NCBI RefSeq assembly: GCF_008124835.1
Contig: NZ_VNHW01000003.1
Coordinates: forward strand, 124,001 to 188,000
Length of the DNA: 64,000 bases
Origin: Blastococcus xanthinilyticus
Lineage (GTDB): Bacteria > Actinomycetota > Actinomycetes > Mycobacteriales > Geodermatophilaceae
Direction: 5' to 3'
In this document: positions 42,504 to 50,068 of the stretch, in pieces
How the letters are laid out: every line of letters starts with the position of its first letter
How positions within the stretch are numbered: position 1 is the first letter of the stretch
Position numbers and translations under genes: made by a program
Notes under the pieces: model-generated
What the model was told of the DNA's origin: nothing
The model's input: the letters and a program-made list of their open reading frames with translations, nothing else
Databases searched by the model: none

Positions 42504-43145
42504 TCAGATGGCGGGACGGGTCCTGTCCGTGGCGAGGTGCACGGCCAAGGCCCCGAGGACGCCGCCCATGAGGTAACGCTGCACGCGCGGCCACGAAGGT
42601 CGGACGGTCAGGAAGGCGGCGAGAGCGCCGGCGAAGACGACGATGAGGCCGTTGACCGTCAGCGCGATCGTGATCTGCGTGGCGCCCAGCACCAAGCTCT
42701 GCAGGGCCACCGAGCCGCGGTCCGGATCGATGAACTGCGGCAGCAGCGTGACGTAGAGGACGGCGATCTTGGGGTTGAGCAGGTTGGTGACGAGTCCCAT
42801 GGTGAACAAGCGGCGGGAGCTGTCCGCCGGCAGTTCCCTCGGAGTGAACAGCGACGTGCCGCCCTGGCGCACCGCCTGCCAGGCCAGGTAGAGCAGGTAG
42901 GCGGCACCGGCGAACTTGAGGGCGGTGTAGGCGGCGGGCACGGCCACGAACACCGCCGCGAGGCCGGCTGCCGCAGCGGCCAGGTAGGCGAGGAAGCCGA
43001 CCGCGACGCCCAGCAGGGAGATCAGGCCTGCGCGGCGTCCCTGCGTGATCGAGCGGGACACCAGGTACACCATGTTGGGGCCAGGCGTGAGGACCAGTCC
43101 CAGTTCGACGGCCGCGATCCCCAACAGCGCTGAGGTGCTGACCAC
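42504..43145 (-). CDS. LysE-family amino acid exporter
   Basis: GTG 43145 stands ten bases after GGAGG and gives 213 residues, the normal size of the family. Six membrane helices are visible. VELGLVLTPGPNMVYLVSRS at residues 12-31 is the LysE/RhtB signature (TPGPN), followed by GVAVGFLAYLAAAAAGLAAVF and FTMGLVTNLLNPKIAVLYVT, the second conserved block (NPK). It should export an amino acid or related small molecule. It is upstream of and in line with the arsR operon, but 90 bases and an operator separate them. Confidence 0.9.
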   Translation of the reverse strand: MVSTSALLGIAAVELGLVLTPGPNMVYLVSRSITQGRRAGLISLLGVAVGFLAYLAAAAAGLAAVFVAVPAAYTALKFAGAAYLLYLAWQAVRQGGTSLFTPRELPADSSRRLFTMGLVTNLLNPKIAVLYVTLLPQFIDPDRGSVALQSLVLGATQITIALTVNGLIVVFAGALAAFLTVRPSWPRVQRYLMGGVLGALAVHLATDRTRPAI

Positions 43146-43325
43146 GTCGTTCCAGCCTCCGGAGAGTCGGTCGGGCCACCGCCGGCCCGCAGGTGGGCGG
43201 CAGGCCCTGCGGTCCCGGGGACCGAGGCGAACCTCGCGGACCATGCCCCGCGCCCGTCCGCCTCCGCGCCTCTCGACCCGGTGACGGCACGGTAGTGGAC
43301 CGCTCGACCTCCCCGGCGACCGGCC
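43146..43325. other. Non-coding spacer upstream of the epimerase fragment
   Basis: I find no convincing gene or promoter motif here. It separates the minus-strand lysE-type gene from the duplicated epimerase fragment and shows no clear similarity to the sequence that precedes the intact copy. Confidence 0.5.
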
Positions 43326-43575
43326 GCCTACCCCCACACCAAGAACGGCGCCGACGCGGCGCTGGCGCAGGTGGACGGCCTCACGACGGTGCTGGCCCGC
43401 CCGCCGGCGATCCCGGGCGCCGGCAAGACGTCGGTCCGGAACACGCCGCGCCCGCAGGCGGTCCGGGACGGCGATCGTCGGGCGAACCCGGCGCAGACCT
43501 GGGCCTTGGTGCACGTCGACGACCTGGCGGCCCTTCTCGCGGACGTCGCGACGGGCGCCGTCGCCACCGCCGAGG
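43326..43575 (+). pseudogene. Fragment of the epimerase gene (250-bp direct repeat, copy B)
   Basis: This stretch repeats codons 139-221 of the intact epimerase gene at 39237-40160. It starts AYPHTKNGADAALAQVDGL. It has no start, no N-terminal Rossmann motif and no C-terminal part. Of about 16 differences from copy A, most change the amino acid, including W-to-R and L-to-P, as expected for sequence no longer under selection. After 43575 the frame runs into unrelated sequence and stops at 43685. Confidence 0.8.
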
Positions 43576-43694
43576 GCCCGGGGGACGGATGGCGTGTCGG
43601 AGCGTCGCGCGTCACCGCGGCCCGGGCGCCACCGCGCCCTGATGACGCGCGAGGAAAGCTGTCCGCGGAGGTTCCTGCTTCCTAAGCTCACCGC

Positions 43695-44927
43695 GTGAGG
43701 GCCGACGGTGGATCCGTGAGCAGAGGCATCCGCATACCGATGACCGGGCGGGCACCGGACCAGCCGCACCGGGCCGCCAGCCCGTTGGAGCTGCTCTTCG
43801 ACCTCACGTTCGTCGTCGCCATCGCGAGCCTCACCCTGGAGCTGGCCCACGGGATCGCCGAGGGGCATCCATCCGTGGCCGCTTTCCTGCTGGTCTTCTT
43901 CACGATCTGGTGGGCCTGGGTCAACTTCACCTGGTTCGCCTCCGCCTACGACACCGACGACGTCCCCTACCGGCTGCTGACGATGCTCCAGATGGCCGGG
44001 GTGCTGGTGCTGGCGGCGGGTGTGCCGGCGGCGGTCGAGCACGCCGACTACCGGGCCATCACGGTGGGCTACCTCGTCATGCGGCTGGGCCTCGTCGCCC
44101 AGTGGCTGCGCGCCGGCATCGAGCACCCGGACGGGCGGGCCACGGCGTTCCGCTACGCCGCCGGGATCTCGCTGGTCCAGGTGGGCTGGCTGCTCCGGCT
44201 CCTCCTCGTGGAGACGGCGGTGCTGCCGGAGGGATCGCTCCTGCCGGTGTTCCTCGTCCTCGTCGCCCTCGAGCTCGCCGTGCCGCGCTGGGCCGAGGCG
44301 AACCGGCGGACCGACTGGCACCCGCACCACATCGCCGAGCGGTACGGCCTGTTCACGATCATCATCCTGGGCGAGAGCGTCCTCGCCGCATCCACGGGCC
44401 TGCGGGCGGCCGTCGAGAGCGGTGACCTGGACTGGCGGGTGGTGTCGGTCGCCGTCGCCGCGCTGGTCCTGCTCTTCGCGCTCTGGTGGCTCTACTTCCT
44501 GGAGCCCGCCGGGGAGGGGCTGGCCCGTCGGCGTCACGCGGCCTTCCTCTGGGGCTACGGGCACTTCGGCGTCTTCGCCGCACTCGCCGCCGTCGGCGCC
44601 GGCCTCGAGGTGGCGCTCGAGTGGACGGCGCACCACCTCGACGTCTCGGCGGGCGCCGTCGCCGCCGCTGTCTGCCTCCCCGTCGGCTCCTTCCTCGTGC
44701 TCCTGTGGGCGGTGCACGTCCCGCTGCTGTCCCGGCCGGTCATCCACCCCGGGCTGACGCTGGGCGCCGCCGGTGTGGTCCTGCTGCTCCCGCTGGGCGC
44801 GGGGTTCCTGGGTGTGGCTGCCGTCGTGTGGGCCGCCGCGGCCGTGTCCTCGGCGGTGGTGCTGACGACCGTGCTGGCCTCCTCCCGGCGCACGGGCCCG
44901 GATCCGCAGGTGGCCGCGCACTCCTGA
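43695..44927 (+). CDS. Low temperature requirement A (LtrA)-like membrane protein
   Basis: GTG 43695 gives 410 residues; a GTG at 43716 (MSRGIRIPMTG) is a fair alternative. The LtrA signature is at the start: PHRAASPLELLFDLTFVVAI, then TIWWAWVNFTWFASAYDTDD. HPHHIAERYGLFTIIILGES in the middle is the second conserved block, with about nine to ten membrane helices in total. The family was named for Listeria growth in the cold; its molecular action is not settled. The gene lies just beyond the duplicated epimerase fragment and appears intact. Confidence 0.88.
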   Translation: MRADGGSVSRGIRIPMTGRAPDQPHRAASPLELLFDLTFVVAIASLTLELAHGIAEGHPSVAAFLLVFFTIWWAWVNFTWFASAYDTDDVPYRLLTMLQMAGVLVLAAGVPAAVEHADYRAITVGYLVMRLGLVAQWLRAGIEHPDGRATAFRYAAGISLVQVGWLLRLLLVETAVLPEGSLLPVFLVLVALELAVPRWAEANRRTDWHPHHIAERYGLFTIIILGESVLAASTGLRAAVESGDLDWRVVSVAVAALVLLFALWWLYFLEPAGEGLARRRHAAFLWGYGHFGVFAALAAVGAGLEVALEWTAHHLDVSAGAVAAAVCLPVGSFLVLLWAVHVPLLSRPVIHPGLTLGAAGVVLLLPLGAGFLGVAAVVWAAAAVSSAVVLTTVLASSRRTGPDPQVAAHS

Positions 44928-44990
44928 CCCGCTGCACGGGGCGCTGCACCGCACGTCGGTCCTGCCGCCGCGGGATGGGCGGAGAGGGCC

Positions 44991-45262
44991 GGTCTCCCCG
45001 TGCACGGCTCCGTGCTGGGTCTGCACGGATCGGACGGTGCGGTTCCTCCGCCCGATCCGCGCCGCCAGGCTCGGCGACGTCCCCCGGGCGAGGCGCGACC
45101 GCTTCGCACCGGTCGGTCGCCCGTGGGTCCGATGCCCGTGCCGGCAGCTCGTCGGCGCACCCGGGAGGACCGGACCTCCCCAGCCCGGGACGAGGAAGCT
45201 CATGACCGACGCCGTCCCCATGACGGAACCCGCCGCCCGGAAGTCCGCGGACGCGACCGGCC
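44991..45262 (+). repeat. Direct repeat, copy 1 (upstream and first codons of the DUF4232 gene)
   Basis: Similar, with small gaps, to 45957-46214. Shared blocks include TCCCCGTGCACGGCTCCGTG, CGCGCCGCCAGGCTCGG and GAGGAAGCTCATGACCGACG. The repeat spans upstream sequence, the ribosome site and about 20 codons. It contains the palindrome CCGTGCACGG (44998-45007). Confidence 0.82.
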
Positions 45263-45900
45263 GGCCCAGGGCGGCCGGTGCCGTGCTCGCCCTGGTGCTC
45301 CTCGGCTCCTCCGCATGCTCCTCCGACGACGCCTCGGCCGGCCCGGCCACCGGGTCCGACCCCGCCGCGACGACCTCGGTGCCCGCCGCGGGCGGAACCG
45401 GGAACACGCCGGATCCGCGCCCGTCCACGGCCCCCGGCGGATCCGGTTCCGACGGCGGCACGGGCACGGGCGGAGCCGACCCCGGGCGCTGCTCCACCTC
45501 GGCGCTGACCGCCGGGCTGACGTCGGGCGCAGCCGGAGCCGGGCAGCGTTCGGCCACGCTCACCCTGACGAACGTCAGCGGGTCGGCGTGCCGCGTCGAG
45601 GGCTACGGCGGGGTCGGGCTCCTCGACGGCAGCGGGCGTCCGCTGCCGACCGACCAGGTGCGGGTGCCCACACCGGCGCCCGGGCTGGTCACGGTGGCCC
45701 CCGGCGCGGCGGTCGTCTCGCAGCTGCAGTGGAGCGTCGTGCCCGGTGACGGCGACGCGGCGTCGGGGGAGTGCCAGCCGAGCCCGGCCACCCTGACGGT
45801 GATCCCGCCGGACGAGACCGACGCCGTGACGGTCGCGTGGTCCCTCGGGCCGGTGTGCGAGGGCGGCACGATCCGGCAGCAGGCCTACACCACGAAGTGA
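45202..45900 (+). CDS. DUF4232-like secreted lipoprotein with a chimeric N-terminus
   Basis: ATG 45202 behind GAGGAAG gives 232 residues. Residues 1-22 (MTDAVPMTEPAARKSADATG) resemble the start of the downstream esterase (MTDVVPVLEPAAQEFADATA). Then comes a lipoprotein signal, RPRAAGAVLALVLLGSSAC, with Cys39 as the probable lipidation site, and a Gly/Ser/Pro-rich linker. The mature domain, from about residue 95, has RSATLTLTNVSGSACRVEGY and the later Cys pair of the DUF4232 beta-sandwich. The signal thus has an unusually long n-region acquired with a duplicated promoter. The role of DUF4232 proteins at the cell surface is unknown. Confidence 0.75.
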   Translation: MTDAVPMTEPAARKSADATGRPRAAGAVLALVLLGSSACSSDDASAGPATGSDPAATTSVPAAGGTGNTPDPRPSTAPGGSGSDGGTGTGGADPGRCSTSALTAGLTSGAAGAGQRSATLTLTNVSGSACRVEGYGGVGLLDGSGRPLPTDQVRVPTPAPGLVTVAPGAAVVSQLQWSVVPGDGDAASGECQPSPATLTVIPPDETDAVTVAWSLGPVCEGGTIRQQAYTTK

Positions 45901-45956
45901 CCGGAGGACCTCCCCGTCGCATCGGCCGTGCCGGCCGGGCGGAGACCGTCGAGGTC

Positions 45957-46214
45957 GGTCTCCCCGTGCACGGCTCCGTGCTGGATCTGCACGGACCGGG
46001 CGGCACGGTTCCCCCGCCGCATCCGCGCCGCCAGGCTCGGAGATGTCGCTCGACGAGGCGCGACCCCCCGCACCGGCCGGTCGCGCACGGCCCCACGCCG
46101 TGCCCGCGCACGCCGGCGCACCCACGAGAACCGTCCCGAGAAGAGGAAGCTCATGACCGACGTCGTCCCCGTGCTGGAGCCCGCCGCGCAGGAGTTCGCC
46201 GACGCGACCGCCCA
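45957..46214 (+). repeat. Direct repeat, copy 2 (upstream and first codons of the esterase gene)
   Basis: Counterpart of 44991-45262; the palindrome CCGTGCACGG is at 45964-45973, followed by a second TGCACGG half. As the codons at the end fit the esterase family better, this is probably the original copy. Confidence 0.82.
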
Positions 46215-47112
46215 GCCCCCGTTCCTGTTCGACCTGCCCATCGAGGAGGGGCGCCGCACCGTCGACTCGGTGCAGGACGGCGACGTCCCGGCGCCGGCCG
46301 TCGACGTCACCGACCTGACGATCCCCGGCGGCCCGACCGGTGAGGTCGCGATCCGCATCTACCGCCCGGCCGGCAGCAGCGGCCCGCTCCCGGTGGTGCT
46401 CTACACCCACGGCGCCGGCTGGGTGTTCGGCAACGCGCACACGCACGACCGGCTGGTCCGCGAGCTGACCGTCAGGGCCGGGGTCGCGACGGTGTTCACC
46501 GAGTACGTGCGCGCCCCGGAGGCCCGCTACCCGGACCAGATCGAGGAGATCTACGCGGCGCTCGAGTGGGTCGCCGCCAAGGGGGCCGAGCACGAGCTCG
46601 ACGGCAGCCGGATCGCCGTCGCCGGTGACTCGGTGGGCGGCAACATGTCCATCGCCATCACGCTGATGGCCAAGGAGCGCGGCGGCCCGGCCCTGGCCGG
46701 GCAGCTGCTGTACTACCCGGTCACCGACGCGAGCTTCGACACCGGCTCGTACCTCCAGTTCGCCGAGGGGTACTGGTTGCGCCGCGACGCCATGCCGTGG
46801 TTCTGGGACCAGTACACGACCGACCCCGCCCAGCGCGCGGAGATCACCGCCTCCCCGCTGCGGGCCACCACCGAGGACCTCGCCGGGCTGCCCCCGGCCC
46901 TGGTGATCACCGGTGAGGCCGACGTCCTGCGCGACGAGGGCGAGGCCTACGCCGCCAAGCTGCGCGCCGCCGGGGTCGCGGTGACGGCGGTGCGCTACGG
47001 CGGGACCATCCACGACTTCGTGATGGTCAACAGCCTGCGCGACACGTTCGCGGCGAAGGCCGCCACCGCCCAGGGTGCGGACTTCCTCCGCACCGCGCTG
47101 CACGCCGAGTGA
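46153..47112 (+). CDS. Alpha/beta hydrolase, hormone-sensitive-lipase (acetyl esterase) family
   Basis: ATG 46153 behind AGAGGAAG gives 319 residues. HGAGWVFGNAHTHDRLVREL is the HSL oxyanion box (HGGGW usually, here HGAGW). The nucleophile is in VAGDSVGGNM, the acid in LVITGEADVLRDEGE (Glu/Asp) and the His in YGGTIHDFVMV. No signal peptide. It should hydrolyse short-chain esters in the cytosol. A second alpha/beta hydrolase follows within 30 bases, likely in one transcript. Its promoter region was duplicated upstream of the DUF4232 gene. Confidence 0.9.
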   Translation: MTDVVPVLEPAAQEFADATAQPPFLFDLPIEEGRRTVDSVQDGDVPAPAVDVTDLTIPGGPTGEVAIRIYRPAGSSGPLPVVLYTHGAGWVFGNAHTHDRLVRELTVRAGVATVFTEYVRAPEARYPDQIEEIYAALEWVAAKGAEHELDGSRIAVAGDSVGGNMSIAITLMAKERGGPALAGQLLYYPVTDASFDTGSYLQFAEGYWLRRDAMPWFWDQYTTDPAQRAEITASPLRATTEDLAGLPPALVITGEADVLRDEGEAYAAKLRAAGVAVTAVRYGGTIHDFVMVNSLRDTFAAKAATAQGADFLRTALHAE

Positions 47113-47141
47113 TCATCCACCTGCCAGCCCAGGAGCACCCC

Positions 47142-47858
47142 GTGAGCCGCACCCCCACCGTCGTCCTCGTGCACGGCGCCTTCGCCGACTCGGCCAGCTT
47201 CGCCGCCGTCGTCCCCGAACTGCTCGGCGACGGCCTCGACGTCGTCGTCCCCGCCGTTCCCAACCGCAGCCTGATAGGCGACTCCGCCTACATCGCCTCC
47301 GTCGTCCGCCAGATCGAGGGGCCGGTTCTGCTCGTCGGCCACTCCTACGGCGGCGCGGTCATCACCGTGGCCGGAGTCGAGGAGAACGTCGTCGGGCTGG
47401 TCTACCTGGCCGGCTACGCCCTCGAGGAGGGGGAGAGCCTCGGTGAGCTGCAGGGGCGCTTCCCCGACTCCGACCTGGCCACCGCCCTGGTCTACCGGCC
47501 GTACCCGGTCGAGGGGGCGGAGGACGGCACCGACGTGTACGTCGACGCCGCGGCGTTCCCGGCCGTCTTCGCCGAGGGCGTCGACCCGGACCTCGCCAGG
47601 GTGCTGGCGGTCTCCCAGCGCCCGCTGGCCGGTGCCGCCTTCGGCGAGAAGGCACCGGTGGCGGCGTGGAAGGCCAAGCCCTCCTGGGGCCTGGTCTCCT
47701 CCGCCGACCGCACCATCAACCCCGACGTCGAGCGCTTCGGCTACACCCGCGCCGGCATGACGGTCAGCGAGGTCGACTCCTCGCACCTGGTGATGCTGGC
47801 CCAGCCCAAGGCGGTCGCGGACCTGATCCGCGAGGCCGTGCGGGCCACCACCGCCTGA
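47142..47858 (+). CDS. Alpha/beta hydrolase (esterase)
   Basis: I take GTG 47142 with AGGAG six bases upstream (MSRTPTVVLVHGAFADSASF), which matches family N-termini and gives 238 residues; a GTG at 47109 overlapping the previous stop is the alternative. VLVHGAFADSASF carries the oxyanion hole, LLVGHSYGGAVIT the nucleophile Ser, and VDSSHLVMLAQP the His. It resembles small cytosolic esterases of the EstC/salicylate-esterase-like group. Likely co-transcribed with the preceding HSL-type esterase, and followed by a strong terminator. Confidence 0.87.
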   Translation: MSRTPTVVLVHGAFADSASFAAVVPELLGDGLDVVVPAVPNRSLIGDSAYIASVVRQIEGPVLLVGHSYGGAVITVAGVEENVVGLVYLAGYALEEGESLGELQGRFPDSDLATALVYRPYPVEGAEDGTDVYVDAAAFPAVFAEGVDPDLARVLAVSQRPLAGAAFGEKAPVAAWKAKPSWGLVSSADRTINPDVERFGYTRAGMTVSEVDSSHLVMLAQPKAVADLIREAVRATTA

Positions 47859-47868
47859 ACCGGCACGA

Positions 47869-47897
47869 CCCGCCGGGAGCCCCCCGCTCCCGGCGGG
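47869..47897 (+). terminator. Perfect 12-bp stem-loop terminator
   Basis: CCCGCCGGGAGC (47869-47880), loop CCCCC, GCTCCCGGCGGG (47886-47897), ten bases after the esterase stop. It ends the esterase transcript. Confidence 0.72.
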
Positions 47898-47961
47898 CCG
47901 TCCCGGCGGGCGTCGAGCTCTGCCTCCCCACCTCCCCTGTCATCGAGATCCGAGGAGCGCC

Positions 47962-48393
47962 GTGGACACACCCTTCGGTCCGGTCGTCGACGTCTTCTGC
48001 TTCGTCCCCGACCTCGCCGCCGCCACCACCTGGTACACCGCGCGGCTCGGCGCCCCTCCGGCACGGCGGTCGCGCCGGCTGGTCAGCTTCGACCTCGGGG
48101 GCTCACGGCTCACCCTGCACGTGGCGGACGGGTACAACAGCGGGGGACCGGACGGCTGCGTCGCCTACTGGGACGTCGAGGACGTCGACCGGGTCGCCGA
48201 GGAGTGGATCGGGCAGGGCGCGGCGGTGCACCGCGGACCCACGACGGTCGGCACGGGGGAGCGGCTGTGCCAGCTGCGCGACCCGTTCGGCAACCTGATC
48301 GGCGTCCGGCAGGCGCCGGTGCCGGCCGAGCCTGCGCACCGCTGGGACGCACCGGTACCGATGACCGAGGTCCCCGTGGGCGGGCACTTCTAG
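47962..48393 (+). CDS. VOC-superfamily (glyoxalase/bleomycin-resistance-like) protein
   Basis: GTG 47962 after GAGGAGCG gives 143 residues. It has the beta-alpha-beta-beta-beta pattern: VVDVFCFVPDLAAATTWYTA, LVSFDLGGSRLTLHVAD, then CVAYWDVEDVDRVAEEWI and LCQLRDPFGNLIGVRQ, the closing VOC motif. The metal-ligand Glu/His set is incomplete, so it may bind rather than convert a small molecule. It lies nine bases before a truncated AraC-type gene and is probably co-transcribed. Confidence 0.83.
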   Translation: MDTPFGPVVDVFCFVPDLAAATTWYTARLGAPPARRSRRLVSFDLGGSRLTLHVADGYNSGGPDGCVAYWDVEDVDRVAEEWIGQGAAVHRGPTTVGTGERLCQLRDPFGNLIGVRQAPVPAEPAHRWDAPVPMTEVPVGGHF

Positions 48394-48402
48394 GAGCCGG
48401 GC

Positions 48403-49008
48403 GTGCACGGGTTCGACACGGGGCGCGTGCCCACCGCGGAGCGGGCGCGCCTGGTGGTCGACCGGCTGACCGAGTCGGTGCGGTGCCGGGTGAGCATCCT
48501 CGGCGACCTGGCCTCGGTCGAGGCGCGCTGGTCGTGCTGCGAGCTGTCACCGGGAACCGAGGTCGGCCGGTACGCGGGTTCGGCGGTGCGGCTGACCCGG
48601 CGGGACGCCGACGTCCAGGCGTGGCCCGCGGATCGGTTGGCGTTCGTCGTCCCGGGGTGCGCCGGGTCGACGCTCTGGCAGGACGGTCGGCTCCGCCGGC
48701 TGGACGCCGACGCGCTCGCGCTGGTCGACGTGGGGGCGCCCTACGACTACCGCGGCCGGCCCGGGGTGCTGAGCGTCGTCCAGCTGGACCTGCTCACGTC
48801 GGGGACGACGGCTCAGGGCGCCCGGGCCGCGGCGCCCCGGCTGGACCGCAGCTCCCTGTACGAGCTCGCTCGCGATCACGTGCGATCGCTGGCGGCCAGC
48901 GCACTGCCGGGCATGCAGCTCGCGGCGCTCGACGACCTCGGGACGGCGACCGCCCGGCTGCTGTCCGCCCTGCTGCTCAGCTGTGGCTCCGCGGCCGATG
49001 CCCGGTGA
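48403..49008 (+). CDS. AraC-type ligand-binding domain without DNA-binding domain
   Basis: GTG 48403 after AGGAG gives 201 residues. The protein aligns with the first two thirds of the two AraC-family paralogues that follow: FDTGRVPTAERARLVVDRL, WPADRLAFVVPGC, LDRSSLYELARDHVRSLAAS and LGTATARLLSALLLSC. It stops at TGA 49006-49008 where the paralogues go on into two helix-turn-helix units. No remnant of that part is visible downstream. It may be a stand-alone sensor or competitor for dimerisation, or simply a decayed gene; a normal ribosome site and codon usage favour expression. Confidence 0.72.
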   Translation: MHGFDTGRVPTAERARLVVDRLTESVRCRVSILGDLASVEARWSCCELSPGTEVGRYAGSAVRLTRRDADVQAWPADRLAFVVPGCAGSTLWQDGRLRRLDADALALVDVGAPYDYRGRPGVLSVVQLDLLTSGTTAQGARAAAPRLDRSSLYELARDHVRSLAASALPGMQLAALDDLGTATARLLSALLLSCGSAADAR

Positions 49009-49045
49009 ACACTGGGTTACCGGCGCCCGGTCGCGACGCAGGCCC

Positions 49046-49075
49046 GGTACAGGGCGCCCGTTCGTCTCCTATCCT
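49046..49075 (+). promoter_or_regulatory. Candidate promoter for the first full AraC-family gene
   Basis: GGTACA (49046-49051) and TATCCT (49070-49075) are separated by 18 bases; transcription would begin near 49082, 24 bases before GTG 49106. Matches to consensus are moderate. Confidence 0.35.
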
Positions 49076-49105
49076 GCGCCGGCGGTCTCGATCGGAGGGG
49101 ACGCC

Positions 49106-50068
49106 GTGACGACGTTGCTCGACACCGACCTGCTGCCCGCGACCGAGCGCCTCGACGCCGTGCACGCGGTCTACGAGGGCCAGAGCCCGCGGCGGTCGGT
49201 CGTCGTGGGCGCGGGCCCGGTGCGGCACCGCGTCGAGCGCCTGCCGCTCGGACCGGACGTCCATCTGCTGCAGACCGGGGGCAGCGCGCTGCGCATCGTC
49301 CGCACTCCCCGCCAGGTCCGGGCGGACGCTCCCGAGCACGTGGCCATCGGGCTGCACCGCCGCGGTGCCGCGCTTGTGTCGACGGCCGGCACCGACGCCG
49401 ACATCCCCGTCGGGCACCTGAACTGCGTGGACATGACGCGCCCGTACGACTTCGTCCACCGGACGGCCAACAGCCACGACGTGCTGATCCTCGGCAACCG
49501 GCAGGTGGGCGTCTCCGTCGACGTGGTGCGGGCGGCCGCGCCCGCACTGCCGCGCAGCCCGGTCTACCACCTGGTGCGGGGGCACGTGGCCGGGCTGTAC
49601 AGGGCCGCGCGTGGCCTGGGCCCCGAGCACCGGTCGCTCACCGGGCAGGCCACCGCCGCGCTGGTCCGGGCACTGCTCACCACGGCAGCGCAGTCGCGGG
49701 GGATGACCGCGGCGATGGACGACGCCCTTGAGGCGCGCATCGCCCTCTACCTCGACGCCCACCTCGCCGACCGGGACCTCACGGTCGAGCGCGTCGCGGC
49801 GGCCCACGCCATCTCCGTCCGGCACCTCTACGACGTGTGGGCCCGCGCCGGGCACGAGCGGACACCGGCCCAGTGGATCGGGGAGCGGCGGCTGCAGCGC
49901 GCCCGCGAACGGTTGCGGGACCCCGACGCCGGCCGCACCAGCATCGGGGTGGTCGCCCGGCAGTCCGGCTTTCCGGACAGCAGCCACTTCAGCCGCCGCT
50001 TCCGGGAACGGTTCGGGGTCTCACCCACGGAGTGGCGTGCGGCCGGCGGACGGGCGGCGAGCCGGTGA
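49106..50068 (+). CDS. AraC-family transcriptional regulator
   Basis: GTG 49106 behind GGAGGGG (49094-49100) gives 320 residues. The N-terminal part is an AraC-binding-2-like sensor (HVAIGLHRRGAALVST, VGHLNCVDMTRPYDF). The C-terminal part holds two helix-turn-helix units: DLTVERVAAAHAISVRHLYD and GVVARQSGFPDSSHFSRRFR, with the closing SPTEWRAAGG. It is the second of three tandem paralogues and overlaps the third by GTGA. The inducer is unknown. A 97-base spacer with promoter-like boxes precedes it. Confidence 0.9.
   Translation: MTTLLDTDLLPATERLDAVHAVYEGQSPRRSVVVGAGPVRHRVERLPLGPDVHLLQTGGSALRIVRTPRQVRADAPEHVAIGLHRRGAALVSTAGTDADIPVGHLNCVDMTRPYDFVHRTANSHDVLILGNRQVGVSVDVVRAAAPALPRSPVYHLVRGHVAGLYRAARGLGPEHRSLTGQATAALVRALLTTAAQSRGMTAAMDDALEARIALYLDAHLADRDLTVERVAAAHAISVRHLYDVWARAGHERTPAQWIGERRLQRARERLRDPDAGRTSIGVVARQSGFPDSSHFSRRFRERFGVSPTEWRAAGGRAASR

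Noticed and set aside
39651-43575. Insertion sequence or integrative element between the 250-bp repeats
   Set aside because: No transposase, integrase or terminal inverted repeats; the repeats are parts of a housekeeping-type gene.
40160-43700. Anti-phage or toxin-antitoxin island
   Set aside because: The genes are DedA, ArsR, AHSA1, DinB-fold and LysE-type; none is a recognised defence component.
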